From Zingiber officinale (Eukaryota > Streptophyta > Magnoliopsida > Zingiberales > Zingiberaceae): DNA of 64,000 nucleotides. The stretch is taken from assembly GCF_018446385.1 (NCBI RefSeq), contig NC_055994.1, positions 36,252,868 to 36,316,867 on the forward strand. The letters run 5' to 3'. Within the stretch, counting starts at the first letter, position 1, and every line of letters begins with the position of its first letter. A program made the translations under genes and the position numbers. Positions 44,805-55,541 of this stretch are shown here, one piece after another. The notes beneath the pieces were generated by a model that ran no database searches, had not been told where the DNA came from, and saw nothing but the letters and a program-made list of their open reading frames with translations.

Positions 44805-44839
44805 GTGGAACCTCTAGGTTTTCCGAGTAGCAACCAACA

Positions 44840-45088
44840 GAAGCATGTTCCTGATGCAAATCATATGATTGAGCCACAGACGGTACAAGTTCAAGAGGAT
44901 CTCAGTTATGAAAGTCGACCTATTCAGATAATAGATCGAGAAGTTAAAAAACTGAGGAACAAAGTGATACCGTTAGTAAAAGTGCAGTGGCAAAGTCAAC
45001 AGAATGAAGAGGCAACCTAGGAGCATAAGGACGAGATGAGACAGAAGTATCCACAATTGTTCTTGTTTGAGGACGAACCTTTTATAAG
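44840..45088 (+). pseudogene. G2 integrase tail with chromodomain-like end
   Basis: After the duplicated GAAGC the frame gives HVPDANHMIEP, then YESRPIQIIDREVKKLRNKVIPLVKVQW and EATxEHKDEMRQKYPQLF. This is the C-terminal chromodomain-like module of Tekay/Del-type chromoviruses, thought to steer insertion to heterochromatin. One stop (Trp codon to TAG near 45018) precedes the last residues. Confidence 0.85.
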
Positions 45089-45100
45089 GTATGGGGGATT
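45089..45100 (+). other. Polypurine tract of G2
   Basis: GGTATGGGGGAT directly before TGTAACACCC. Confidence 0.85.
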
Positions 45101-46775
45101 GTAACACCCATAAATTTTCTCTGTTCAAAAAGGCAAAAAGAACTAGAAGAAGAGAAAAAGAAATAAAAAAATAGATTTAAAAATGGCCTTGGGTAGGATT
45201 GAACCCAAGACCTCTTATATATGATTGGTTAGAGTTTCCATTAGGGTGGTGGTAAAACATCACACTAGCAATAGGAAACAATTCCTTATAAGCAAATTTT
45301 GGGAGAAGAGATGCTTCAACTTCCACTAAGTATAAAAGATGAGGGATAAGATCAAAACCTAAATCTCTTCATTTTCCGTTCTCCCATACCTAGCCGAAAC
45401 TCCTTTCCTCTTCTTCTCTTGTAGTTTTGGCCAAGAACACTAGGGTGCCAAGGTTCTAGTTTCTTCAAGAAGAGAATCTAGAGGGGAGTTTTCATCAGGA
45501 TTTGTACGTACGAAGTGGGTGGTTTGGAGATCAAATCATACAAAAGAGAGTGTTGCTTTTCTTACACCCTATAAGAGTAAGATATAGCGAAAGGATGTAA
45601 GTACTCCTCACCTGCAATATAAGTTATTTTGATTATGCATGAAGGAACCTATTTGTGGTAGGTTTGTATGGTTCTATGCATGGTTAAGAAATTTCATGTT
45701 AAAGTGCAAGTTAAAGAAGATATAATGCATGATATGTAAAGATGCCCCTCTAAGTTTTGGGATTAAGAGCATGTGAGTACTTTGATTTGTTTCCCATTAA
45801 GTTTCTGGGACTAAGAAGCAAAACAAGTGCCCTAAGATGCTTCCCAATAGGTGTGGGGGATTAAGTGCACATAAGGTGTTTGTCGAAATGACAACAAGTG
45901 CAATTATAAGAAAGTACTAAGTAGAAGAAAGTATTTTACTTTAAAATGGCATGTACTGGACACAAGGTCCATGGGATAGGCTCCTAGATTGCCCCTAGGC
46001 ATAAGTTCACCTAGTAGTACCTTAATAGATTCAGGATTAGCTACCTCAGATTTTATTAAGGATGCGCGCAAGTGGTACATTGTCGGGCCCAAGAAAGTTG
46101 ATTATTATGTTCACTAATATATATGATAAAGTTTTCAAAGTGCATTGGTTTGTTGAAGTGAAACCATCATTAAGTGGAGAACTTGAGTTATAAAGCGTAG
46201 TGTTGGTGAACTCTATAATATGCCAGGATTTCTGTTCCGTTACATTACTAGCAAGGTTTAAGTTGGTGTTTAGCATTTTAAAACTGTTTAAAAATACATA
46301 TCATGTGCATATTTACAAAGCATATGTTTTAGCGTGAACTATTCTCAAGTGCATGTTTGTTGTTCTCTTTCCAAGTTGTTTTACAATAAAAAGGCATGTT
46401 CTCTTTAATGCATAGTTTTGTGAGTAGATGGTACATACTAAGTCTTTGCTTATAGTTTGCATTTCCTTATACTGCAGATAGAGGTACGGGAAAGCTGGAG
46501 TAAGAAGGGGCAGCAGGAGCAATGTTTGATGGTAGGGGTGACAGAACAGTGGGAAGCGATCCTAGAATTTGCTAGTGTCTGACTATGTTAGATTTTGGTG
46601 CTGATGGACATATGTTCTTATCTCCGCTTAGTATAAAAGTACTATTAAGAATGGTGTACAATGAATTTGCGGTTTGGTAGTAGTTGAAGTGTCAAATATT
46701 CTCCCTAAGATTGTGGGATAAAATGTTAAGTCAAGAAGGAGTACAAAGGAGGAGAACCACTCCTTTTTAGGTACA

Positions 46776-47143
46776 GGGCGTGACCTCCACACGGCCGTGT
46801 GGAGTCACACGGCCCCAACCCTCTCCCTCTCGGCCAGGGTTGCACGGTCGTGTGCCACACACGGCCATGCAAGGTTTAGTCTCTAGAAAAGTTGCACGGT
46901 CGTGTGCCACACACGGCCATGCAAGACTAACACACACGGCCATGCAAGGTTTAGTCTCTGGAAAAGTTGCACGGTCGTGTGCCACACACGGCCATGCAAG
47001 GCTTAGTCTCTAGAAAGGTTGCACGGCCATGTGCCACACACGTCCATGCACCTCTCCTCCTCAGGCAAAATGACACGGCCGTGTGGATTCACACGGTCAT
47101 GCACCCCTTTGACTCAACCGAGGTGACACGGTCGTGTGAGCCA
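46776..47143. repeat. ACACGGCCGTGT-like palindrome array (G2 3' LTR)
   Basis: About fourteen words; continues at 49701-49885 beyond the inserted solo LTR. Differs from the 5' LTR by gain or loss of whole units near 46925. Confidence 0.8.
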
Positions 47144-47389
47144 TGTAACGACCCAATTTTCCTCATTAGGAGTTTTAAAAGTTCTTAAAAATATTTAGAA
47201 ATATTTTAGAAATATTCTAGAGATTTTTTAGAAATTTTTAGAGTATTTTTATGTAATTTTTGGAGGTCGTTTGATATTTTTACTAAATGAAGGAAGTTTC
47301 GACAAAAAAATGTCCAAGCCGAGAATTGAACCCACGACCTTTGACTCGGTCAAAACTAGGCTGACCAGGTGAGCAAACGGATTTTTCTG

Positions 47390-47715
47390 TTTAGAAAAGG
47401 TAGCGAATTTATTTAAGATAGTTAACAGAATAGTATAAAAGGGATAAGTTGATGTTCGATTTGTCTGTTTAGAAAAGGTTGCGAATTTATTTAAGATAGT
47501 TAATAGAATATTATAAAAGGGATAAGTTGATGTTGGATTTGTTTGTTTAGAAAAGTTAGCGAATTTATTTAAGATAGTTAACAGATTATTTAAGATAGTT
47601 AACAGAATATTAGATTATAAAAGGGATAAGTTGATGTTGGATTTGTCTGTTTAGAAAAGATAGCGAATTTATTTAAGGAGTTAACAGAAATATTAAGTTA
47701 TAAAAAGGGATAAGT
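47390..47715 (+). repeat. Four tandem repeats each with a TATA box
   Basis: Units of 78-105 bp: TCTGTTTAGAAAAGGTAGCG ... TATAAAAGGGATAAGTTGATG. TATAAAAG occurs at 47434, 47512 and 47616, and TATAAAAA at 47699. The last unit is followed by a CT-rich leader. Confidence 0.8.
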
Positions 47716-47944
47716 TGATGCTCTGTTTTCCCGTGACTTAAACCATTCTCTCCTTCTCTTCTGCGTACGATGGCGGAGCTCGGGCAGAAAACGAAAGCGA
47801 GTTAGGGCATCATCTCCGGCAGCCGGCCAAGGTCCTAGAAGCCCTTTTTGTTCGGTTATAAGTCCAAGAAGGAAGGTAAGTGCTTCTCACCTGCAGTAGG
47901 AGTAGTTTCGGACCTTTGTTCTTCTTGAATTCGAAGCATAAGAA

Positions 47945-48560
47945 GCGCTTATAGTGCAGATTTTTATGTAGAGCTTATATTGCAGATTTTAATTAAGCGC
48001 TTATAGTGTCGATTTTTAATTAAGCCTATAGTGCAGATTTTAATTAAGCTTATAATGCAGATTTTTATGTAGAGCTTATATTGCATATTTTAATTAAACT
48101 TATAGTGCAAATTTTTAATTAAGCCTATAGTGCAGATTTTAATTAAACTTATAATGCAGATTTTTATGTAAGCTTATAGTGCATATTTTAATTAAGCCTA
48201 TAGTGCATATTTTAATTAAGCTTATAGTGCAGAACTTTAATTAAGCTTATAGTGCAGATTTTAATTAAGTTTATAGGTGCAGATTTTAATTAAGCCTATA
48301 GTGCAGATTTCAATCAAGCTTATAGTGCAGATTTTTATGTAAGCTTATAGAGCAGATTTTAATTAAGCTTGTAGTGCAGATTTCTTAGAGCTTAAAATGC
48401 AGATTTCTTTAGAGCAGATTTCTTTAGAGCTTGTAGTGCAGATTTCTTAAGAGCTTATGGTGCAAATTTCTTTAAAGTTTATAGTGCAGATTTTTGGTAG
48501 AACTTATAATGCAGTTTTTAAAGAAAAAGATTATAGTGCAGTTTGGTTAAGTATTATAGT
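47945..48560 (+). repeat. About 24-bp minisatellite, roughly 25 units
   Basis: Core AGCTTATAGTGCAGATTTTA ATTA with unit variants; it degrades to the right into TAGTATGCAGAATT-like words. It lies within the putative LTR intron. Confidence 0.85.
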
Positions 48561-48899
48561 GCAGAATTTATGTTTGCATAGTATGCAGAAATAGTGTAGT
48601 ATAGAATGCAGAATCTTGATTAGAATAGTATGTAGAATTTTGATTAGCATAGTATACAGATTTTTGTTTATGCATTTCAAAGTTAGAATTTGTTTAAACA
48701 TTTCAGTTTTTAAAGAAGCATTCTTTTATTAGAAGTATTAACAAGTATAAGAAAGATAAAGAAAAGAAAGAAAAATGCCAAGGCCTTAAGTAGATCCCAA
48801 AGTCAAGACTTTAGGGATTTTGACACACAAGGTGCTCGTTAAAATGCCGAGGCATTATATATTAGAAGTATTAAAAGATAACAAGTATTTTACTTTTAT

Positions 48900-49035
48900 C
48901 AGTGGCACTGTACTGGACTCTCAGTTGTCCTTGGGTTGGGCTCCCATAGTCGTCCCTAGGTTTAGATAACCTAGTATGCAGGACTCTCAGTTGTCCTTGG
49001 GCTGGGCTCCCATAGTCGTCCCTAGGTTTAGATAA
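48900..49035. repeat. 67-bp direct duplication
   Basis: Two copies of GGACTCTCAGTTGTCCTTGG ... TAGATAACCTAGTA. A similar but single block is present in the G2 LTRs (GGTCCATGGGATG... near 36280 and 45970). Confidence 0.75.
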
Positions 49036-50055
49036 CCTAGTAAACCCTACTAGATTCAGGACCAGCTATCTCGGGTCTAGTTAGGGATGCGCGCATAGCA
49101 AGTATAGTTGCCGGGCCCAAGAAGAAAGTTGATTATTATTTTGAAGTATTAAAGTATAAGTTTTCAAACAAAAGAACTAAGCTTCACATAAGTTTAAAAT
49201 TCAGCAAGTTTAGCTTTCTTATATACTGACATGTTGTTTAGATTTTCTTACATGTTTAGTATTTCAGTATGCTATGTTTTGTTTGCTATTAGATGAGCAT
49301 TCAGTTTCTAGATTTCTTTCAGCTTACATGCATACTCGAGTTTTGTGAGTTAGATAGCGCTTACTAAGCAATTTTGCTTATAGATGCATTTCCTCTTACT
49401 GCAGATAAAGGAAAGGAAAAGTTATAGCAAAGGAAGGCGACAAGGAGGTGCGGATGGATGTGTGATGCCTGGACTATAGAAGCCTTGGGATTTAGCATAA
49501 GAATTTATTAACAAAGAGTTGAGTAGAATGTATTAGATGAGTCATTTAGTCTTCCGCTGCTAGTTAATTGTATGTTTTTGAGTTTCTCTGAGAGTTTTAG
49601 GAATTTCTATCAACATATGAACAAGGATAGTTAAGTAAAGTTAGTAGTCCAGTAGCCCTCCGCCCTCACAGACCAGTAGTGAGGAGGGTGGGGTGTTACA
49701 AGCCACACGGCCATGCCCCTCTTCGTTACGGCCAAGGTGACATAGCCGTGTGGAAGCCACACGGATGTGCCCTGCTCCAGCAGGGAGGGCCTTACACGGC
49801 CGTGTGGGACACACAGCCTTGCCCAAACTAGGGCTTAGTAAGGCTACACGGTCGGTCATCACCACACGGCCCAGATTCTCATGCATTTCTAAACTTCATC
49901 TTAGCTCTATTTCGCTCCCAAAACATGACTTAATAGTCAGAACAAGTTCAGAGTAGATCTCTGAACCGAACAGTGTACATACAATAATGTCCTTAGTAGT
50001 ATGGAATGGAGTAACGTCTGTGACTTGAGTCAAGATTAAGAAGCCGGTCGTTACA

Positions 50056-51396
50056 ACCACAACCTCTCCTCATATTAGGTGGTACTTGTGCTCTATGTGT
50101 TTACCTGCCTTATGGACTTAGGTTCCTTCGAGTTTGCTACTGCACCACTTTTATCACAATAAATTGTAATAATTTTGGGCAAACCAGGTATCATATCTAA
50201 GTCCATTATAAAGTTTCTGAGCTATATAGCTTCTATGGCTGTCTCAGAAGCTTCCTCATACTCAACATCCATGGTGGAGTCCGAAATGCATTTCTGCTTA
50301 ACACTCCTCCATTGTTATAGCTCCACCTCCTAAAGTAAACACAAAACCCCGAGGTCAACTTACTATTGTCCCATTCAGTCCGAATTCGTGTAACCCACAG
50401 GGAGCAAATTATCTGCCTTGTAAACTAGCATATAATCTTTAGTTCTTATATGCTTTTACGACAGTCCAATGTCCCGGTCCTGGGTTACTTTGATATCTGC
50501 TAACCATGCCCATGACAAAATAGATATCCGGTCTCGTACATAGTATCGCATACATTAGGCTTCCTACAGTTGAGGCATAAGGAACTGCCTTCATGTCCTC
50601 TATCTCTTTTGATGTTTGAGGAGACATCTCTTTAGATAAGGGTACTCCATACCGAAAAGGTAAGAAACCTTTCTTAGAGTTTTACACGCTAAAACCAACA
50701 AGGATAGTAGCTTGGGATAAGGACAATATCCTTTTCTTGCGATTCCTTATTACTTTGATCCCAAGAATATGTCCACATTCTCCCAAGTCCTTCATATCAA
50801 AACACTTGGATAACCATACCCTTACGTCTAACAATCACTTTAACATTGTTGCCAATGAGGAAAAGATCATCTACGTATAGTACAAGAAATACCACCACGT
50901 TTCCGTCACTCTTCTTGTATACACAAGACCCATCCGGTCATTGAATAAATCCATAAGACTGGATCACTTCATTAAACCGGATGTTCCAAGATCTCTTGCT
51001 TCATCATATGTTCAGGGATCATGTTCATGTTCACCAGGGATCAAGTCCAAAGACTCTCCCAAAACAACCCTCCCACTACGATGAGGCATTACTTGTAATT
51101 GTGCATCATTTGTGACACGTATTGCAGTTTCTTGTGGTATCTCATCTTGTACCGTTGGTACTAAAGTAGACGTGTCTTCTCTAATTTCATCAAGAATAAT
51201 TTTACTCATGGGCTTGTGGTTTATTACATAGTCCTCTTCTAAAAATCAGGCATTGGTGCTAACAATGACCTTCTAATTTTTTTAGGACTATAAAATAATC
51301 CTTCTTTCATTCCTTTAGGATAACCCACAAACAGGTAAACTTATGTATGTGATTCCAACTTATTAGTGTCTCCCTTTAGCACATGTGTCGGACTAC
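50056..51396 (-). pseudogene. Copia B pol: RNase H, RT remnants, end of integrase
   Basis: Read leftwards. 51396-51250 is the end of integrase (VGYPK-type). 51012-51209 is the RT approach (IPQETAIRV, HRSGRVVLGESLDLIPGEHEHDP). At about 51000 the sequence jumps to the later RT, so most of the RT fingers and palm (several hundred bp present in Copia C) are deleted. Then comes the connection (MSPQTSKEIEDMKAVPYAS, LCTRPDIYFVMGMVSRYQSNPG; 50439-50627) and RNase H to 50060. Its right edge is the CACTA insertion site in integrase. Confidence 0.85.
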
Positions 51397-51425
51397 CACT
51401 ACAAGAAAATCCTCATTCAACAACA

Positions 51426-51690
51426 CTGACAATGGTTTTATACCAAATTGTTATTTTTTTTCCTTTTAACAACGGTTTTAACAAAAACCGTTGTCTTTTA
51501 GCAATTTTTTTGACATACGACAGCGGTTTTTAAAAACTGTTGTCTATTTATGCTTTTTTGGGGCTACGACAATGGTTTTTAAAGGTTATGACAATGATTT
51601 TTGAAAACCGTTGTCTATGTGCGCTTTTTTTGGGGGTTACGACAACGGTTTTTCAAAATCGTTGTCTATTAAGTGTTGTTGAACACCATT
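51426..51690. repeat. CACTA left subterminal repeats
   Basis: At least seven words of ACAAyGGTTTT or AAAACCGTTGTC in alternating orientation, forming potential hairpins at 51474-51496 and 51639-51667. Confidence 0.8.
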
Positions 51691-52126
51691 ATTTTTTCCC
51701 TCGCCATTTTTTCCCTTTGTCATTTTTTATCGCCGAGTTTTTCTTTCCCTCTCCCCGAAATTTTTTGTCGCCTATTCCGCCCCTTTATCTTCTTGATCCC
51801 TAAGCATTTCCGTCCAACCTACGATCTCTTCATCTACTTCGCGTTTTTCTTTCTTGATCTTTTCTCAATCCCACCTCGCTGCCACCAAAATCCCCCCAAC
51901 TTCCCCGATGAGCTCTTCTTCATCCTGTAAGAGGAAGGCGGAATGAATCTGCGCTTCTTTTGTTGTCTCCTCTTCTTCATCCTGGAAGAGGATGCGAAGG
52001 GCTTAGGGTGTCTCAGATCTCAGCGGTGACTCCTCTCCTTGCTTGTGCTCGGTCCCTCTTCGCCAAAACCTCTTCCCTCCTCGTTGGTCTTCTTCCTCGT
52101 GTGAAGGGTCTCTTGATCGGTGTGTG
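51691..52126 (+). other. CT-rich leader-like stretch in CACTA
   Basis: Pyrimidine-rich and GC-rich sequence resembling a plant 5' UTR or proximal promoter, just upstream of the acetyl-CoA synthetase piece. It may have come with that gene. No protein motif. Confidence 0.4.
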
Positions 52127-52800
52127 ATGATGACAGGTGTGGTGGCGACATCTCTGAAGGTGGGCGTCACATTCTCCAATTGCCTCCGGCACGTGGAATC
52201 CATGTGCCTGCACCCCTCGGGCGCTGGTCGGATCTCACACCTTAATGCCGTCATCCTCGGCAAGTCCCTAGAATCAGAGGAGAATGACCTCGTCTTCCCC
52301 TCACAAGAATTTTCCAGCCAGGCCCTCGTCTCCTCTCCTGAACAGCTGTGTGCTGCTTGTACTTGAACTCTTTGGTTCGAGCTTTCTTGGGCTAATTCCG
52401 TTTTGTGGGATTGAAGGTTCCTCCTTTGTTGGGCATTTCATTGTTTTTGTAAGTAAGTTTTGGCTTTGTTCAGGTTTATGTAAGTTTTATTCTTTTGTGG
52501 AATCTTATAAATTGTTATATTTGCTATTGTACAAAACTAGTTGTGTGCTTTTTTCCCCGATTCGGAAGAATACGAAAACTTTAAAATGGAACATTGTTTA
52601 GTTTCTTGGATAAACTTGTTTTCCCTTTTTTTCTCAACATTAATATCATGTATCTTCAGTATGGAACATGTACAGAAATCGATAGAGGATCCAGCTGGTT
52701 CTAGTCGAAGATCACTTCCCAGTTCTACTAGAAGGAGAAGTGGAATCCGGAGGTCTAGACCAAAAACATGGTTGTGAGGAAGGGAACCATCAAATTCGAG
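52127..52800 (+). pseudogene. Captured 5' part of acetyl-CoA synthetase gene
   Basis: Two exons. Exon 1 (52127-52345) runs from ATG to ALVSSPEQ and contains ISHLNAVILGKSLESEENDL and VFPSQEFSS, the N-terminal segment of plant acetyl-CoA synthetase, the enzyme that makes acetyl-CoA from acetate in plastids. The donor is damaged (CAG followed by CTG). Exon 2 (52660-52800) gives YMEHVQKSIEDPAG, then after a one-base loss QFYxKEKWNPEV and VRKGTIKFE, with TAG at two expected Trp codons. It ends at a good donor GTGAGT. The catalytic domain is absent, so it has no enzyme function. Identification is from remembered family sequence. Confidence 0.75.
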
Positions 52801-53322
52801 GTGAGTTGTCTTACACTTAATCTTGTTTGGTGGACAATGATGAATATTCTATGTGTTCTTTGTTTCTTCTTTTGGAGTTCAGTTGTTGCTGTAAATGTGA
52901 TATTTGTTAGAGAATGTTAGCATCCTTGTGAAGAGTTTGAGTGTTTTGCTTATTGAAGGAGTGAAACTATTACAAATGGATAAGAGAACCTGCCAATGTT
53001 TTTAAAATCTCATTGTTCAAATAGTTTGAGACTTTCATAAGCTATATTTTGTTGCTGATTGATGTCTTAATTTTTAATAACTTTTATTCTTGTAGTTGTT
53101 TCCTTCTGATTGGGTTACTTATATTCAATTAGAGGCAAACTTTTCTTCATGCTTTCTTTTGTTTTGGATACTCATATATTGCAGTTTTTGTTCTTGTTTT
53201 GTTCATCATCTAGGTATTCCAGTTTGATTTTTGGTTGCATACATTTTCAGATCATTTGGAGGTTAAATGACAGACTTGTTAAGCTGCATATTTCCTTACA
53301 TGTTTTTATGTACTTACTGCAG

Positions 53323-54101
53323 CTGCACGAACTAAAAATTACAGTGGGGCTGAACTGGAAGGTGTTGTTAGAAGTGTTGTCTCATATGCCTTGAATCGAC
53401 AGATAAGCTTCGATGATTTGACCAAGCCCTTGGATGAGGAGAGCATAAAAGTCACTATGGATGATTTTTTGAATGCTCTTTATGAGGTTGGACCAGCTTT
53501 TTGTGCATCAATGGATGATCTTGAACGACGCAGGTATGTTCAAGTTTGACATTGTCTCGGTTGAAGCTGATTCCACATCCTTGAAAGCAATTCTACTTGG
53601 GGATGTTCAGGAGGACCTACAGATTTTTGTGCTTTGAATTTTGTTAATGTTACATAATGTGGCATTATCTTTAATGTGCAAATGGCTTTCAGGCTTAATG
53701 GGATTATCGATTATGGTGAGAGTCACAAATGCATCCAAGAGAGAGCCCTGCTTCTTGTGGAGCAAATCAAAGACAATCAGAGCCCACTTGTTACATACCT
53801 TCTGGAAGGTCCAATTGACAGGTAAATTTACAACCAGCTTTCTAATTGATTAATCTGACTTTTTTGCTGATTTAATTTGCTATTTATTCTTTTATGTCAG
53901 TGGCAAAACTTCAATGGCAGCTACAATTGGTATAGAGAGTGATTTCCCATATGTCAAGATTGTAAGTTGTGATATTATTGATGAAAGAAAAATAATTACG
54001 TCAATACCATCATGTTAAATGATTAAATCCTCTCATTATTAGATATCTGCAGAAAGCATGATTGGTCTCGGTGAAGCAAGTAAATGTGCAAAATTGTCAA
54101 G
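53323..54101 (+). pseudogene. Captured NSF (vesicle-fusing ATPase) exons
   Basis: Four consecutive exons with AG/GT borders: 53323-53533 ([17 protein letters not shown] ... DDLERRR), 53693-53821 (LNGIIDYGESHK ... LVTYLLEGP), 53901-53961 (SGKTSMAATIGIESDFPYVKI) and 54043-54101 (SAESMIGLGEASKC). They cover the end of the D1 AAA domain and the D2 Walker A (GPIDSGKT across a splice site). NSF disassembles SNARE complexes in membrane fusion. All four exons are open, unlike the neighbouring elements, so capture is fairly recent. The rest of the gene is absent. Confidence 0.88.
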
Positions 54102-54324
54102 GTGAGTTGAATGCTAGAACAATTTTAGTAAAAGTTCTCAATTTATTAAATTGTAAATGAAAAAACATTTTAAGTATTTATCCTATTAATTTTGTCCATG
54201 AATTAGTAATATCCTACTAATTTTGTCCATGCATTATTTCTATATGGGTTGCAAGATCAATTAGTTCCCCCTTTGCATATGCAGATGTTGCACTCTAAAG
54301 CCATTGAAAATAACTAGATTGTAG

Positions 54325-54457
54325 ATTTGTGGATTTTCCAAATGGCATGCACATGGATACATGGTACTCTAGCGATGATCGGTATTGGCGAACAATCCAG
54401 TTGTTCTTGGATCAGCATGTTGCAGAGTTCAAAGAATTTAATGCTAATGCAAAGTAG
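54325..54457 (+). pseudogene. Captured last exon of a WAV2/BEM46-like alpha/beta hydrolase
   Basis: After an AG acceptor, one exon reads FVDFPNGMHMDTWYSS, then DRYWRTIQLFLDQHVAEFK, ending at TAG 54455. It resembles the C-terminus of plant WAV2/BEM46 proteins, where the His in the GMHMDTW segment belongs to the hydrolase region. The exon is open and keeps its own stop. Sequence to 54870 holds nothing I can assign. Confidence 0.65.
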
Positions 54458-54871
54458 GTGACAACAAGGGGGTAAGTCAGATCTTCCCTATCTGTGAAAT
54501 GAAATATTCTCGTAAATCTGCCTCCATCAAAAGTTGATATATTTAATTTACCACTTTTTGGATAATCACACTATTCATCTAATGCCCATCTCTATGCGAT
54601 GATTGTTGAATTAAATCAAGCAGTGAAAATTTTAGACAACTGTATGCATTTGCCACTTCTTGACATGTACATGCCCTTGTAGATGAGGCAGCAGGGTGAT
54701 CTGCAATACTTTAGACCAGCTCTTTGTGTAGTATGCAAAACAAATGCCAAAGATGCTGCAGCAATTCTATATTTAAATGTGACCAACCAATCATCTGGTT
54801 GAAGAGCATTGATTTCCATTTAGATGATCTAAGCTCATCTTATTACTTTATATCTTGTTCTAAACTTTGTA

Positions 54872-55541
54872 TAAAATGGTAAATGGTGGGAGAGTGAATA
54901 GCCGGACATGTATCAATTTTGTAAAAAATGTGCAAGATAATTTGACTAGGGGATTTTATCATGAGCTTGCTCAGATGTGGCAAATATCAAGAATGGTATG
55001 ACTTCAACTTTTTACTACATTATATGATTTACTACATGCAACTTAATTCTTAATTATCTTATTTTAAGAAGAGACACATAGATCATTATTTTTATCTACA
55101 TGTTTTATAGGAATTTTCTCTAGATCATGTACTTCATCCTCTAATTGCTCAACCTGATCATGTTGAAAGAGCGCTTTCAGCATGCTATTATGATGCAATG
55201 ACCATACTCCAACCTCAGGGAAAGGAGCTTGATTTGCTCATTGTAATATTGCCTGATAATGATGGTTCTCTTTATGGTATGATGCCTTTCTTGCACTTGA
55301 TCTTGTTCGACACAACTTGATATTTTTGCTTGTTGACAAATATCAATTGGCTGAACCTTTTAGCTTTAATTTTTTCCCTTTCCTTGTTCACTTTATTATT
55401 ATATGCTATAGTTATTACAGGTGATCAAAAGTAGATATGTGAGACTGACCTTGGTTTAGTTTCACAATGTTGTTTGACAAAGCATGTTTTCAGGATAAGT
55501 AAACAATACCTTGCCAATGTTAGCCTTTAGATCAATGGAAA
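54872..55541 (+). pseudogene. Captured ARGONAUTE (AGO1/AGO10 clade) exons, MID region
   Basis: Exon 1 (about 54872-54995) MVNGGRVN ... [16 protein letters not shown]; exon 2 (55111-55276) PDHVERALSACYYDAM ... KELDLLIVILPDNDGSLYG; exon 3 (55421-55541) [31 protein letters not shown]. These form the MID domain and the start of PIWI of the small-RNA slicer family; [11 protein letters not shown] suggests the AGO10/PINHEAD side of the clade. Introns have GT/AG ends. Exon 3 has two stops (TAG at 55431 and in SLxINGK). The Gypsy LTR at 55542 cuts the exon. Catalytic PIWI residues are not included. Confidence 0.88.

Larger units (their letters stand above)
42425..44839 (+). mobile_element. Copia solo LTR in G2 integrase
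   Basis: 2,415 bp, TGTTGGAATG to ACCAACA, with a perfect 5-bp target duplication GAAGC (42420-42424 and 44840-44844). Very similar to the solo LTR at 832-3400, including module, TATA and hairpins. It must be younger than G2, which in turn is younger than Copia B. Confidence 0.95.
47144..49700 (+). mobile_element. Gypsy solo LTR within G2 3' LTR
   Basis: 2,557 bp, TGTAACGACC to GGTGTTACA, with a perfect 5-bp target duplication AGCCA (47139-47143 and 49701-49705). It contains no coding domain. Short GC-rich leader near 47760-47870, then an intron-like stretch from GTAAGT (47876) to CTGCAG (ends 49404). Confidence 0.93.
45101..50055 (+). mobile_element. 3' LTR of G2, split by a solo LTR
   Basis: Parts 45101-47143 and 49701-50055 together match the 5' LTR (35411-37811). 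TATAAAAG at 45331; intron-like signals GTAAGT at 45597 and CTGCAG ending 46476. The palindrome array (46776-47143, 49701-49885) has fewer units than in the 5' LTR. Ends GTCGTTACA, after which Copia B pol resumes. Confidence 0.92.

Noticed and set aside
47945..48560. Regular short repeats that resemble a CRISPR array
   Set aside because: Units are contiguous with no unique spacers, in a plant LTR.
53323..54101. A real host NSF gene at this locus
   Set aside because: Only four middle exons are present, between pieces of other genes and within CACTA termini that have a target duplication.
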